DNA of 64,000 nucleotides from Mariniblastus sp. (GTDB lineage Bacteria > Planctomycetota > Planctomycetia > Pirellulales > Pirellulaceae). Under the pieces are notes generated by a model. It did not search any database and was not told the DNA's origin. It saw only the letters and a program-made list of their open reading frames with translations. This document shows positions 1 through 9,641 of this stretch, in pieces (the first letter of the stretch is position 1; each line of letters starts with the position of its first letter). The position numbers and the translations under genes are program-made. The DNA lies in assembly GCA_022447555.1 (NCBI GenBank), contig JAKVBF010000002.1:186001-250000 (forward strand). The letters are read 5' to 3'.

Positions 1-591
1 AAATAGAATACGCTCAGGTGCCATGCCGATATCGGCGGCGATCTTTTGATAACTGCCGAACTCCCGTTTACCACCGACCTGGGTATCGTAGTGCCCACTG
101 AGCAACGGAAGCAAATCGCCCTCGACGGTGTTGCCAAAAAACATAATCTGAGACGCAACACTTCCCGAGGAATAAATCCGAAGTTCAATCCCTTGCTCCT
201 GCCACCGCCTCAAGGCGTCAGCCACATCGTCGTAGAGATGAGCCACCAGTTCACCCGATTCAAATCCATTCTTCCAAACCAACCCCTGCAACTGCTTGAG
301 ACCGGTGGCTTTTACATCGGCATCCATCAAAGCGATCACTGAATCGTACACCCGGCGCTGCTGCTGCTTAAGGTCACCCTCCAGCCAATCCTCTATCGAT
401 GCTCGCCCGAGATCAGAGGCCAACAAAGGCAAACACTCCTGAACCGATCGATCGTTCCAACTGGTTTCCAAGAACCCCTGAACATTTCCCCGCACGAAAG
501 GAAACATAACTTCGTAGACGAAGCTGATTGACGACGTTGTGCCTTCGATATCAAGCAAGACACAGTCGCAATGGAATTCTATCCCGTTCAT
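1..591 (-). CDS. mtnC: Enolase-phosphatase E1 (MtnC), 3' end cut by window edge
   Basis: HAD-superfamily phosphatase of methionine salvage. It enolises and dephosphorylates 2,3-diketo-5-methylthiopentyl-1-phosphate to the acireductone used by MtnD next door. Translating the minus strand from the ATG at 591 gives an open frame to the window edge (197 codons; the family is about 230). The start reads MNGIEFHCDCVLLDIEGTTS, which contains the family's DIEGTT nucleophile motif. Further on are the helical cap region and the LRIYSSGS segment, the HAD motif II serine region. The frame then continues through KREFGSYQKIAADIG, near the motif III lysine. It lies just downstream of mtnD and is probably co-transcribed with it. 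The C-terminal motif IV aspartates lie outside the window. Confidence 0.93.
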   Translation of the reverse strand, partial: MNGIEFHCDCVLLDIEGTTSSISFVYEVMFPFVRGNVQGFLETSWNDRSVQECLPLLASDLGRASIEDWLEGDLKQQQRRVYDSVIALMDADVKATGLKQLQGLVWKNGFESGELVAHLYDDVADALRRWQEQGIELRIYSSGSVASQIMFFGNTVEGDLLPLLSGHYDTQVGGKREFGSYQKIAADIGMAPERILF

Positions 592-608
592 TTAAATTCT
601 GGTTGAAC

Positions 609-1196
609 CTAGAGTTTTACAACCGGATCAAACTGACCGTCCCGATCGTCGTGCAGGTAGCCTGGACCCATGCAAAGTGGCTGATGCTTTTCATGCACTG
701 CTTCTTCCTTGTAGTGAGGTGCCCAACCGGACACATCCTCAAACAGCCGAATGCAGCGAATTGTGCGATCCCCACACAGATTAAACCAATGGCGGGTCCC
801 ATTGGGAACGCTAATCAGATCACCCGACTCAACCGTTACGCTGAAAACCGGCGCGGTTTCAGGGTTGATGTGAAACAGACCCGTTCCTTTGACCGTAAAA
901 CGGACTTCATCCTCTGTATGGAAATGCTCTTTATCAAATTTAGCAAGCATTTCATCAAGACCCGGAGTCTCAGGCGTCACATTGATCACGTCCGCCGTTA
1001 CAAAACCACCCGCCGCTTTAAGGCGTTCAATCTCGGGCGAATATGCTTCTAAAATCTCTTCATTGGTCGCTTCGGGACCAATCCGGCCTTCGACGTCCCA
1101 TTTTTCGTAATCAATTCCATAAGGCTTTAGGAAATCGGCAATCTCTTGTGGATCGTTGATACGCTGATCGGTATCGGGTACGTAAACACTGGCCAC
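609..1196 (-). CDS. mtnD: Acireductone dioxygenase (MtnD)
   Basis: Cupin-fold metal dioxygenase that cleaves the acireductone made by MtnC. The Fe(II) form yields the keto acid precursor of methionine plus formate; the Ni form is off-pathway. At 195 residues it is family-sized. The metal-binding signature is [10 protein letters not shown] (His, His and Glu ligands), followed by [10 protein letters not shown], which holds the fourth ligand His. The start is a GTG at 1196, supported by a GGAG seven bases upstream; there is no better in-frame ATG. It sits between mtnB and mtnC on the same strand, only 17 bp from mtnC, so the three probably form a salvage operon. Confidence 0.95.
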   Translation of the reverse strand: MASVYVPDTDQRINDPQEIADFLKPYGIDYEKWDVEGRIGPEATNEEILEAYSPEIERLKAAGGFVTADVINVTPETPGLDEMLAKFDKEHFHTEDEVRFTVKGTGLFHINPETAPVFSVTVESGDLISVPNGTRHWFNLCGDRTIRCIRLFEDVSGWAPHYKEEAVHEKHQPLCMGPGYLHDDRDGQFDPVVKL

Positions 1197-1283
1197 GCTA
1201 TCACTCCAAACTTTGCTGAATTTTCCTGAGCTTTCTACAGACTTTCGGTCTCATTGTATCGAAAACCGCTAGAAGGTTGAGGC

Positions 1284-1973
1284 CTATTTTAGAGGCAAGC
1301 TCATTTTTCTAGCGACACATTCAAACAGAAATTCAAATATTTCGACATGCCGTCGAGCAGCGAACACATCATTCCCCCAAGTATAAAGTCCGTGATTTCG
1401 AATTAAAAATCCGTGCTGCAACGGATCCGTTTCATCGCCCAAGGCTTCGCGAACCTGTGACGCCAACTTCGGTATATCTTGCGTGTTGTCAAAAACTGGA
1501 ACCCATTGCCGGTGTTGATGTGTGTGGATCCCTTCAAGGCCTTTTAACATCTCGTAACCTTCAATTTCAAAGCCGCGTTCCGAATAAAAGTAATCGGATA
1601 ACAGCGTCCCCCAAACGCTGTGCGTGTGCAAAATCGCCCCCGTTTCCGGCATCTCCGCAAGAATCACGTGCAGCATCGTTTCCGCAGACGAACGCGGTTG
1701 ATTTTCAAACGACGGTTTTCCATCACCGCCAACCCGCACGAAGTCATTGCGTTCCAAGCGGCCCTTGTCCATGCCACTCGCCGTCACGATGAGGTCCACC
1801 GGTTCATTGCCGAGCACGACACTGTAATTACTACTAGTCCCGACCGACCAGCCACGAGAGTGAAACAGACGACCGCATTCCCGCAAAGCGTCAATCAAAT
1901 CCTCGTGGCCAGCCAACGGATGCCCCAATGGGATAGGCAAATCTCGCGGTGAATCATCTGATGATGGGTTCAT
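1284..1973 (-). CDS. mtnB: Methylthioribulose-1-phosphate dehydratase (MtnB)
   Basis: Class II aldolase-fold zinc dehydratase that converts 5-methylthioribulose-1-phosphate to 2,3-diketo-5-methylthiopentyl-1-phosphate, the step before MtnC. Features seen: GWSVGTSSNYS near the N terminus (substrate phosphate loop), LIVTASGMDKG, SSAETMLH, the zinc ligands in ILHTHSVWGT, and the third histidine in IRNHGLYTWG. The length of 229 residues is typical. It is the first gene of the mtnB-mtnD-mtnC run. The isomerase and kinase steps (mtnA, mtnK or mtnN) are not visible here and would have to be elsewhere. Confidence 0.94.
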   Translation of the reverse strand: MNPSSDDSPRDLPIPLGHPLAGHEDLIDALRECGRLFHSRGWSVGTSSNYSVVLGNEPVDLIVTASGMDKGRLERNDFVRVGGDGKPSFENQPRSSAETMLHVILAEMPETGAILHTHSVWGTLLSDYFYSERGFEIEGYEMLKGLEGIHTHQHRQWVPVFDNTQDIPKLASQVREALGDETDPLQHGFLIRNHGLYTWGNDVFAARRHVEIFEFLFECVARKMSLPLK

Positions 1974-2089
1974 AAAACTAAAACACTTATCTTGAACGAA
2001 GGTCGATAAAACATTGGGCGGAATAAATGACTCGGACCATCTACGTCAGTCTCCTGAACGCCACACGAATGAATCCAATGCAGAGGAAA

Positions 2090-2752
2090 TCAACTATGCA
2101 TCCGTGGTAATGCGTCACCTCGATTGATGATTTCGGTTTCCAAAGCAGAAAGTTCTTCCAAACGATTCCGCACCACATCCTCTGATCCAAAATACTTCGC
2201 CATCCGCACGTAGGTGGTGTGATGCCTTGCTTCTGATTCAAACAGGCTGTCGTAGAAGGCGGCCAACTCGGTGTCTTTGACATGATTTCGAAGTAAATCA
2301 AAACGTTCACACGATCGGGCCTCGATCAAACTGGCAACCAACAAACGATCAATCGCGCGTTCCGGTTCAGTCTTCCGGACCAAATCATTCAACTGCCGAC
2401 CGTAATTACTGGGCATTTGCCGACGGAACTTGATCCCTCTAGCCTTGAGTAGATCGAGCACCATTTCAAAATGCTCTAACTCCTCTCGCACGATCTCCGC
2501 CATTTCACGGCAGAGTTCCTCGTTGTCGATGTAAGCGAAAATCAAATTCATCGCACAACCTGCTGCCTTTTTTTCACAGTGTGCGTGGTCGATTAAAATT
2601 TCGTCCAAATTCTCGTCCATCGTGACCAACCATCGCCGCGATGATTCTGATTGAAGATTCAACATATTCTGATAACCATCGAAAAAAATGCTGCGAAAGA
2701 GGCCGGAGAACCGACCAGAATGAAATTCGTCATCAATGACGAGAACCGACAC
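2090..2752 (-). CDS. miaE: tRNA 2-methylthio-N6-isopentenyladenosine hydroxylase (MiaE)
   Basis: Ferritin-like diiron mono-oxygenase that hydroxylates the isopentenyl group of ms2i6A37 in tRNA. The four-helix ligand pattern is visible: DHAHCEKKAAG, then REELEHFEMV, EARSCERF and ESEARHHTTY, giving Glu and ExxH pairs on consecutive helices. The longest frame opens with a GTG at 2752. An internal ATG at 2665 (MLNLQSES) would give a protein starting closer to the usual MiaE N terminus, so the true start is uncertain. It is on the same strand as the mtn genes, 116 bp upstream of mtnB, with no clear functional link to them. Confidence 0.9.
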   Translation of the reverse strand: MSVLVIDDEFHSGRFSGLFRSIFFDGYQNMLNLQSESSRRWLVTMDENLDEILIDHAHCEKKAAGCAMNLIFAYIDNEELCREMAEIVREELEHFEMVLDLLKARGIKFRRQMPSNYGRQLNDLVRKTEPERAIDRLLVASLIEARSCERFDLLRNHVKDTELAAFYDSLFESEARHHTTYVRMAKYFGSEDVVRNRLEELSALETEIINRGDALPRMHS

Positions 2753-3006
2753 CTGAGTTATAGGGACGAATTTCTTTAATTTCCAGCGGCAAACTAGGGC
2801 TTAGTGAACCAAAATAGCGATATTCTGAAATCAAAAATTGATTGCCCGACCCGACCACACCAAGTTGAATGGATCGTACTCCATCCATTCCGATGGCTCT
2901 AAGAGTTAACTCTGTCGATGTTCAAGTCTACTCTGCGGCTTGATTTTGAAGTTCTTCCCGTCAAGAATTCAGAGACTTAAAACTCAACCTCCAAACGAAA
3001 GCGAAC

Positions 3007-4482
3007 ATGTTACGAACCAACCTTCGAGCCCTTGGCTGCCTCCTAGTCGCGTCGTTTGCTCACTGCTGGACTGTGAATTCAATCGCTCAGGAAACGGCTT
3101 CCGCAACTAGTCGCCCCAACGTGATCATCATTTTTATTGATGACATGGGATGGGGGGATGTTGGTTTCAATGGCGCCACAGGGCCCCAAACCCCCCACTT
3201 AGATCAAATGGCAAGGGACGGCCGACGATTTAATGATTTTTACGTGGGCTGCAGCGTTTGCACTGGCTCACGTACCGCCTTAATGACAGGCTGCCACTTC
3301 CGCAGACTAGGAATGCAGCCAGTGCTATTCCCTAACTCCAACCAGGGGCTGCACCCTGAAGAGGTCACGATTGCCGACATGCTAAAAAGCTCGGGGTATC
3401 GAACTGCCTGCGTTGGCAAGTGGCACTTAGGCCATCTGCCACCTTGCCTACCAACCTATCAGGGCTTCGATTCCTATTACGGAATTCCCTACAGCAATGA
3501 CATGTGGATCGACCCCGCCAACAAACTGGCCCGTAACATCGTCGTTCGCGAAGGCTTGACATTGGACGAAGTCAAGGCAGGACATAAGAAGCGGAACTGG
3601 GTACCGCTGATGCGAGGTGAAGAAGTGATCGAATATCCGGTCGATCAAACGACGATTACCAAACGCTACACCGAGGAAGCAATCCGGTTTATTGAATCGA
3701 AAACCGAGCAATCGCAGCCCTTTTTCTTGTATCTACCTCATACGATGGTACATCTTCCATTAGCCGCCTCACCCGAATTTTTTGGGCGCACCAAAAAACT
3801 AATCTGGGATTGCATCGAGGAAGTCGATTGGTCGGTGGGGCAAATTTTAGATTGTCTGGAAAACAACGGCCTGGCTGAAAACACGCTTGTGATTTTCACC
3901 AGTGATAACGGGGCTGCGGTCGGATCATCACTCCCCCTACGAGGCCGGAAATTCACCGTTTATGACGGCGGAATCAAGGAGCCCACGTTGATGCAATGGA
4001 AAGGTACCATTCCGGCGAATACGGTGTGTCGTGAAGTCTGTGGCACGATCGATCTACTGCCCACCCTTGCTCAATGGGCCGGCGCAACATTGCCAACTCG
4101 TGAAATCGACGGCCAAGATATCGCGCCTCTGATCTTGGGCGAGGCAGGGGCGAAATCTCCTCATCAGACGTTTTTCGTGGCACATGCAGGTGGAACCGTT
4201 CGAGAGGGTCAATGGAAGTTCTACCCTTGGAAGGAGAAATCTAAAGGACGGGGTTCTGCACAGGAACAGGGCCGAGAGCCGTCAACCATGCCAGTCCAAT
4301 TGTACGATACATCCACCGACATCGCAGAAACAAAGAACGTCGCCGAAGACCACCCCGACGTCGTTAAACGACTCCAGTCAGCTTACGACCAGCATCTGTT
4401 AGAAATGGAGCGCGAAGCCCGTGTACCGGCCGACCTTCAACGCCCCGAAGGTGCGATTGATCCGCGGAATCCGAAGGGATAA
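3007..4482 (+). CDS. Exported sulfatase with variant formylglycine motif
   Basis: Alkaline-phosphatase-superfamily sulfatase, the abundant planctomycete family that cuts sulfate esters from polysaccharides or other organosulfates. Residues 1-28 form a signal peptide ending ...NSIAQ. Metal-site motifs are visible: VIIIFIDDMGWGD (Asp-Asp pair), GKWHLGH, LPHTMVHLPL and FTSDNGA. The residue normally oxidised to formylglycine is Cys85 in SVCTGSRTALMTG. The usual core is C-x-P-S-R; here the proline is a glycine. The C-terminal part (KFYPWKEK to the end) is the small sulfatase subdomain. The length of 491 residues is normal. No dedicated maturase is adjacent. It is convergent with the flavoprotein downstream, leaving a gap of about 50 bp. 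The substrate cannot be read from the sequence. Confidence 0.93.
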   Translation: MLRTNLRALGCLLVASFAHCWTVNSIAQETASATSRPNVIIIFIDDMGWGDVGFNGATGPQTPHLDQMARDGRRFNDFYVGCSVCTGSRTALMTGCHFRRLGMQPVLFPNSNQGLHPEEVTIADMLKSSGYRTACVGKWHLGHLPPCLPTYQGFDSYYGIPYSNDMWIDPANKLARNIVVREGLTLDEVKAGHKKRNWVPLMRGEEVIEYPVDQTTITKRYTEEAIRFIESKTEQSQPFFLYLPHTMVHLPLAASPEFFGRTKKLIWDCIEEVDWSVGQILDCLENNGLAENTLVIFTSDNGAAVGSSLPLRGRKFTVYDGGIKEPTLMQWKGTIPANTVCREVCGTIDLLPTLAQWAGATLPTREIDGQDIAPLILGEAGAKSPHQTFFVAHAGGTVREGQWKFYPWKEKSKGRGSAQEQGREPSTMPVQLYDTSTDIAETKNVAEDHPDVVKRLQSAYDQHLLEMEREARVPADLQRPEGAIDPRNPKG

Positions 4483-4531
4483 ACATCCCCCGATAAAGAT
4501 CCCCTATGTCCGATCGACTACTTTGATCACC

Positions 4532-5794
4532 CTAACTCGCAGTGACTTGGGGGACTTCTTCTCCCGCTCGGACCTTTTCCATCCAAGGGTCCATGTCCTC
4601 GAAGATTTCTCCCGCATTGCCCTCAAAAACGCGGCCGATGAGCAAATCAGTTAGATTGCCGGCGTGTCGTGGGTGAGCCTTCATGAACTGGCCAAAACTA
4701 AACTCTTTGGTGTAGAACGCTCGAACGAGCCGCCGCAACAGATCGACACCCGACTCGTAATCTCCGGTCCATCGCCCAAGTTGTCTCTCCGAAATATCAT
4801 TCTTATGCAAACCATCCGTTACCGCGTCCGCGGCCATCACGGCAGACTTCAAAGCCAGATAAACACCGGATGAATAGATTGGGTCAATGAACCCACCTGC
4901 ATCGCCAACCAACACCCAACCATCACCCGCTTGTTGAGTCGTTCGATAAGAGAACTCTTTGGCAATATTCAACTTCCCAACTTGCTGAGCATCCTGCAGT
5001 CGACTTTTGATGCCAACACATTGCTTGACTTGCTCTTCGAAGGTTTGTTGAGGCGAACCACCCCGTTTCAACAGATAGTCGTTGTCTGCAACCAGGCCAA
5101 CGCTAACCGTCTCATTGCCCAACGGGATGTACCAGAACCAAGCATCTTTAGATTCCGTATGCAAGATACATGTCACTTCGGGGTTCCCCCCCCCGGCTCG
5201 CTTGGCACCTTTAAAGTAGCCCCATATCGCGGCCTTCTTTAGATCCGGATAGTACTCTTTGAGTCCCAAACGAGAGGCAATCATCGCTTGTTGTCCCGAC
5301 GCATCGATGATCACTTTGGTGGAGATGTCTTGTTCTTTGCCACCGGCAGATTTGATCGTCAATCGATGCGGGGATTTTTTACGAATATCTATATCTAAGA
5401 CCCGTGTTTCATCCGCACAGGTCGCTCCTCGGTTGTAAGCCGTTTCGTAGAGCAACTGGTCAAACTTATCTCGCTGAACATGCCAAGACTCACTGCAATC
5501 TCGATCGTCCACGTCGCGGAAAATGAAGGGCGCGGTTTCCTTTCCAGCACTGTTAACGAATTGGACACCGTTCTTTCGGGTGAAACCAATTTTGTCGAGC
5601 TCGTGAAGAATGCCGAGTCGTTCAAAAATCCAATAAGTCTCGGGCATCAATGATTCGCCAACGTGAAACCGAGGCATCTTGTCCCGCTCCAAAAGAAGCG
5701 TTGAAAACCCCTGCTCGGCGACCAATGCTGCCGCAGCGCCCCCGCCAGGCCCCGCTCCGATCACGACACAATCGTAACTTCGATTTGCAATCAT
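4532..5794 (-). CDS. FAD-dependent oxidoreductase of the flavin halogenase/geranylgeranyl reductase type
   Basis: The N terminus has a Rossmann FAD site, VVIGAGPGGGAAAALVAEQG, followed by LLERDKMPRFHVGESLMP, typical of flavin-dependent halogenase relatives. The FAD-ribose motif GDAGGFIDPIYSSG and a DASG segment are also present. Residues around position 215 read AWFWYIPL, which fits the WxWxIP signature that marks flavin-dependent halogenases and blocks mono-oxygenation. Many proteins of this type are annotated only as tryptophan 7-halogenase or geranylgeranyl reductase relatives, so substrate and halogenation are inferences. At 420 residues it is shorter than tryptophan halogenases (about 520) and closer to the phenol/pyrrole type. 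It contains a run of nine G on the coding strand (5186-5194), a possible slippage site. No biosynthetic cluster surrounds it. Confidence 0.8.
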   Translation of the reverse strand: MIANRSYDCVVIGAGPGGGAAAALVAEQGFSTLLLERDKMPRFHVGESLMPETYWIFERLGILHELDKIGFTRKNGVQFVNSAGKETAPFIFRDVDDRDCSESWHVQRDKFDQLLYETAYNRGATCADETRVLDIDIRKKSPHRLTIKSAGGKEQDISTKVIIDASGQQAMIASRLGLKEYYPDLKKAAIWGYFKGAKRAGGGNPEVTCILHTESKDAWFWYIPLGNETVSVGLVADNDYLLKRGGSPQQTFEEQVKQCVGIKSRLQDAQQVGKLNIAKEFSYRTTQQAGDGWVLVGDAGGFIDPIYSSGVYLALKSAVMAADAVTDGLHKNDISERQLGRWTGDYESGVDLLRRLVRAFYTKEFSFGQFMKAHPRHAGNLTDLLIGRVFEGNAGEIFEDMDPWMEKVRAGEEVPQVTAS

Positions 5795-6077
5795 TTTTAA
5801 ATCTCGATGAAAAACGTTTAGAAGCCGGCGCGTTTTCGCTTGCCTCTTTGATTATTACGGCAAAAATGAAGGTCCGTATTAGTTATTTACCGAAAATACC
5901 AGCTGGTTCGTAACGATTTCAGTCTGATTTCATCAAACACCGGATATTTTCACGGAATATCGATCAGCAGTCGTTCGTTTCGACTAGAAAACGGCCGGTT
6001 TTTGGCGGAAAATTCCGTTTTCAACGTGTTTGCTTTTAAGTCTCCTTAATATTGCCGCTGATCCTGGCAAGCTTGAG

Positions 6078-9000
6078 ATGTCTACTATGGCCCTGATTTC
6101 ACCGCATCGCACCCTGAATTCCCTCACTCTTCGACTGGGGTTTGCTTTGCTTTTTAGCTTGGTGTCCAGCAGCAACCTCCCCAAATCGACCCAAGCTCAG
6201 GACAAGAACCAAAAACCGATTGAGTCTAACTTCATTAGCAATCCAAGGCAGGTCACCTTTGATGGCCGGAGGGCGGGGGAGGGCTATTTTGGCGCCGATG
6301 GTAAACAAATGGTTTTCCAGAGTGAACGGAGAGCTGACAACCCCTTCTTCCAAATCTATGTTTTAGATTTTGAATTTGGTGACAGCCAACGAATCTCACC
6401 CGGCCACGGGAAAACAACCTGTGCTTGGCTACACCCTAACGGCAACCAGGTTTTGTTTTCCTCAACTCATGACGATCCCCAAGCTCGCGAGAAACAAAAG
6501 CAGGAAATTGAGTTTCGAGAGTCGGGTCAAACCCGCCGATATGCTTGGGACTATGACGAAAACTACGAAATCTATTCGTTCGACCGAAAAAAATCTTCCT
6601 ACGAACGACTCACTCATACTATCGGCTATGACGCCGAAGGATCTTATTCGCCTGATGGAAAGTTGATTGCGTTTGCTTCCAATCGGAATGCTTACTCCAA
6701 ACCACTTACTGAACGGCAAGCCAAGCTTTTTGAAACCGATCCGGCTTACATGATGGACATCTTCGTCATGAATGCAGATGGCACGAATATTCGTCAGCTA
6801 ACCGAAGTACCTGGTTACGACGGGGGCCCGTTCTTTTCACCCGATGGGAAACGAATTTGCTGGCGGAGATTTTCTGAGAATGGGCTGACCGCCGAAATCA
6901 TGACAATGAATATTGACGGTTCTGACCCGCAGCAACTGACTCGAATTGGGGCAATGAGTTGGGCTCCCTTCTACCATCCCTCCGGTAAATATCTCATTTT
7001 TGCTACCAACCGACATGGTTTCTCAAATTTCGAACTCTACATCGTGGACGCCGCTGGAAAATCGCCTCCAGTACGAGTCACCGAAACCGATGGATTCGAT
7101 GGGCTGGCCAGTTTCTCGCCCGACGGAACGACGTTGACTTGGACGTCTAACCGCAACGAACAAAAAGCGTCCCAAATTTACATTGCTGACTGGAACCACT
7201 CCAATGCCATGACATCCTTAGCCGTGGCACCGACAGACATGGCCAAAGAAGATGGCATGGCAGACGCCATCGAATCGGGCCGAGGCGCAGCGGATTCTAC
7301 CAATCCCAGTTTCGATCAACGGGACTTTATCAAACACGTCGACTTCTTGTGCCGCAAAGAGCTTGGAGGGCGAATGACCGGTTCAACAGGTGAAAGAAAA
7401 GCAACTGCTTATGTCGCGGCTTATCTGGATTCCTTAGGCGTCCGACCCGTCGGTGACCGTGGGGGTTGGTATCAGAATTTTAAGTTCCCTGCAGGCTCAA
7501 GCATGGGTCAAGACAACCATCTGGCAATCCTCTGGGAAGACGACACTCAAAATCAGGCGAAACGCTACAAACTCGATACGGCATGGCGTCCTCTTTCCTA
7601 CTCCAAAACGGGCACGTTACCCGATGGCGATATTGTATTCGCGGGCTATGGCATCGTAGCTCCGGCCGCTGAAGGCCAAGAAGAGTACGATTCTTATGTC
7701 CATCTCGACGTCAAAGATAAATGGGCAATGGTCTTTCGTTACATGCCGGAGAACATCTCGCCCGAGCGCCGTCAGCATCTTCAATATCATAGTAGCCTGC
7801 GAAAAAAAGCGATGGACGCACGTGATAAAGGGGCGCTCGGCATCGTGGTCGTAAGCGGACCTAACTCGAATGTAAAAAAACAATTAGTCGGTCTCGAAAA
7901 CGACTTTGCCCGATCCGGATCCAGTGTCGGTGCGATCAGCATCACCGATGAAGTCGCCAACGAATGGCTCTCCAAAGCAGGGCGGGGAGACCTCCAGAAA
8001 TTACAGAACCGACTGGACGCCGGTGAACCCATGATGGGGTTCCCGATCAAAAACCTGACATTGAACTGCTCGGTTGATGTAAAACAAGTTGTGGGCAAAG
8101 GTCGGAATGTCGTTGGCCGCCTGATGATGGGAGATTCACCATCCGATCAAGCGGTCTTAGTCGGAGCTCACATTGATCATTTGGGACGCGGCACCGGCGG
8201 GTCACTAGCCAAGAATGAGGAACGCGACATGATTCACTTTGGGGCGGATGACAATGCCTCAGGGATCGCGGCCATGCTGGAAATTGCCGAATACCTAGCT
8301 GACTTGAAACGCAAGGGAAAGCTAGATATGAAACGAGACGTCGTTTTTGCCGCGTGGTCGGGCGAGGAATTGGGACTGCACGGTTCACAGCATTTTGTCA
8401 GCCAATTGCTGGGCGGAAGCCTAAAAAACCAGGCTTCGTCAGAGCCGGAAACGACGCCAAAACCAATCCCCGAAGGCTCCAACCCGCACGATATTACGGT
8501 TGATGATATCGGCGATTTGATTGAACAAATTAGTAATGACCTTCCCACCATGGACACCGCAAAGCGGAAAACATCGATTATCGAACTGAGCTTGCTTTCT
8601 CAGTTCATGGAACAGGGAATCCAGTCCTACGACTCTCAAATCAAACAAGCGGGTGAATCGGATGAGATCGCCCAATGGAAACAAGAACGGAATAAGATAT
8701 CAGACACTTGGAATCAAGCGCAAACGGTACTGGACTCGCTTAAGCAAGCCCAAAGATCTGATACTCAACCAGCAGAAGCTGACAATCGTAAATCCATTTA
8801 TCCAGGCATTGCAGCAGCGATCAACATGGATATGGTAGGGCGTTTGGAAAAACAACTCGTCTTGCAAGGCATTGGCAGTAGTGATTACTGGGCCGGAGAA
8901 GTGGAAAAACGAAATGCCGTTGTGGGGCTGCCAGTTAAACTCAGCAACGATACGCAACTCCCGACCGATGCCAGTTCTTTTTATCGTGCAGGGGTTCCTA

Positions 9001-9458
9001 TTCTATCCGCCTTCACCGGCTCACACTCTGACTATCACACCCCCCGTGACACACCTGAGAAATTAAATTATCCCGACGCGACGCGGATTTCAAAGCTGAT
9101 GGGATTAATCACCCGCAGTCTCGTCATCAACGAAGAGATCCCAACTTACATCAAGCAGGCAGCTCAAGATCGAAAGCAATCCCGCGGAGTCATGAGGGCT
9201 TATCTGGGAACCGTTCCTGACTACGCCTCCGATGACGTTGGGGTGCTCATCTCCGAAGCAACCAGTGGCGCTCCGGCTCAGAAAGCCGGCCTGCAAGGCG
9301 GGGATATCATTGTCGAACTGGCGGGACGAAAAATTGAAAACATCTATGACTACACCTATGCGATTGAAGCCTTAAAGATTGGTCAGGAAACGACCATCGC
9401 CGTCCTTCGCAATGGAAAACGACTGGAAATGATGATCACCCCCGGATCTCGTGAGTGA
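6078..9458 (+). CDS. Exported TolB-type propeller / M28 aminopeptidase / PDZ fusion protein
   Basis: A large exported hydrolase. The ATG at 6078 (or 6087) gives an N-terminal signal peptide (RLGFALLFSLVSSS), while an upstream TTG at 6030 would add an unlikely leader. Residues about 55-375 hold WD40-like/TolB propeller blades with repeated YSPDGK-, FSPDGK- and FATNR-type strands. From about residue 415 there is a protease-associated/M28 peptidase part with di-zinc ligands in GAHIDHLG (about 695), GADDNASG (about 721), WSGEELGL (about 760), INMDMVGR (about 915) and SHSDYHTPRDT (about 981). A helical, charged insert of about 115 residues separates the third and fourth ligand motifs. A PDZ domain (about 1043-1126, AYLGTVPDY...GAPAQKAGLQGGDII) ends the protein. 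All metal ligands look intact, so it should be an active aminopeptidase of the envelope or periplasm. Confidence 0.9.
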   Translation: MSTMALISPHRTLNSLTLRLGFALLFSLVSSSNLPKSTQAQDKNQKPIESNFISNPRQVTFDGRRAGEGYFGADGKQMVFQSERRADNPFFQIYVLDFEFGDSQRISPGHGKTTCAWLHPNGNQVLFSSTHDDPQAREKQKQEIEFRESGQTRRYAWDYDENYEIYSFDRKKSSYERLTHTIGYDAEGSYSPDGKLIAFASNRNAYSKPLTERQAKLFETDPAYMMDIFVMNADGTNIRQLTEVPGYDGGPFFSPDGKRICWRRFSENGLTAEIMTMNIDGSDPQQLTRIGAMSWAPFYHPSGKYLIFATNRHGFSNFELYIVDAAGKSPPVRVTETDGFDGLASFSPDGTTLTWTSNRNEQKASQIYIADWNHSNAMTSLAVAPTDMAKEDGMADAIESGRGAADSTNPSFDQRDFIKHVDFLCRKELGGRMTGSTGERKATAYVAAYLDSLGVRPVGDRGGWYQNFKFPAGSSMGQDNHLAILWEDDTQNQAKRYKLDTAWRPLSYSKTGTLPDGDIVFAGYGIVAPAAEGQEEYDSYVHLDVKDKWAMVFRYMPENISPERRQHLQYHSSLRKKAMDARDKGALGIVVVSGPNSNVKKQLVGLENDFARSGSSVGAISITDEVANEWLSKAGRGDLQKLQNRLDAGEPMMGFPIKNLTLNCSVDVKQVVGKGRNVVGRLMMGDSPSDQAVLVGAHIDHLGRGTGGSLAKNEERDMIHFGADDNASGIAAMLEIAEYLADLKRKGKLDMKRDVVFAAWSGEELGLHGSQHFVSQLLGGSLKNQASSEPETTPKPIPEGSNPHDITVDDIGDLIEQISNDLPTMDTAKRKTSIIELSLLSQFMEQGIQSYDSQIKQAGESDEIAQWKQERNKISDTWNQAQTVLDSLKQAQRSDTQPAEADNRKSIYPGIAAAINMDMVGRLEKQLVLQGIGSSDYWAGEVEKRNAVVGLPVKLSNDTQLPTDASSFYRAGVPILSAFTGSHSDYHTPRDTPEKLNYPDATRISKLMGLITRSLVINEEIPTYIKQAAQDRKQSRGVMRAYLGTVPDYASDDVGVLISEATSGAPAQKAGLQGGDIIVELAGRKIENIYDYTYAIEALKIGQETTIAVLRNGKRLEMMITPGSRE

Positions 9459-9641
9459 GCGACGGGATGGCATCGAGAAAACTAAGGAAAAATGATATTC
9501 CCGTGCTCCGCAACGCAACTTAGTCACCCTCAACTGGTTTCATGACATATTGGTCGTGAATTTGAAATGTCCGATCAGTGTTTACGATCGGTTTTTATCA
9601 CCTGCCTCATACCATTGAACATGGTCATCGAAAGAATCGAA

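Noticed and set aside
528-1052. 174-codon plus-strand frame opposite mtnD
   Set aside because: Antisense to a well-supported acireductone dioxygenase gene; no domain.
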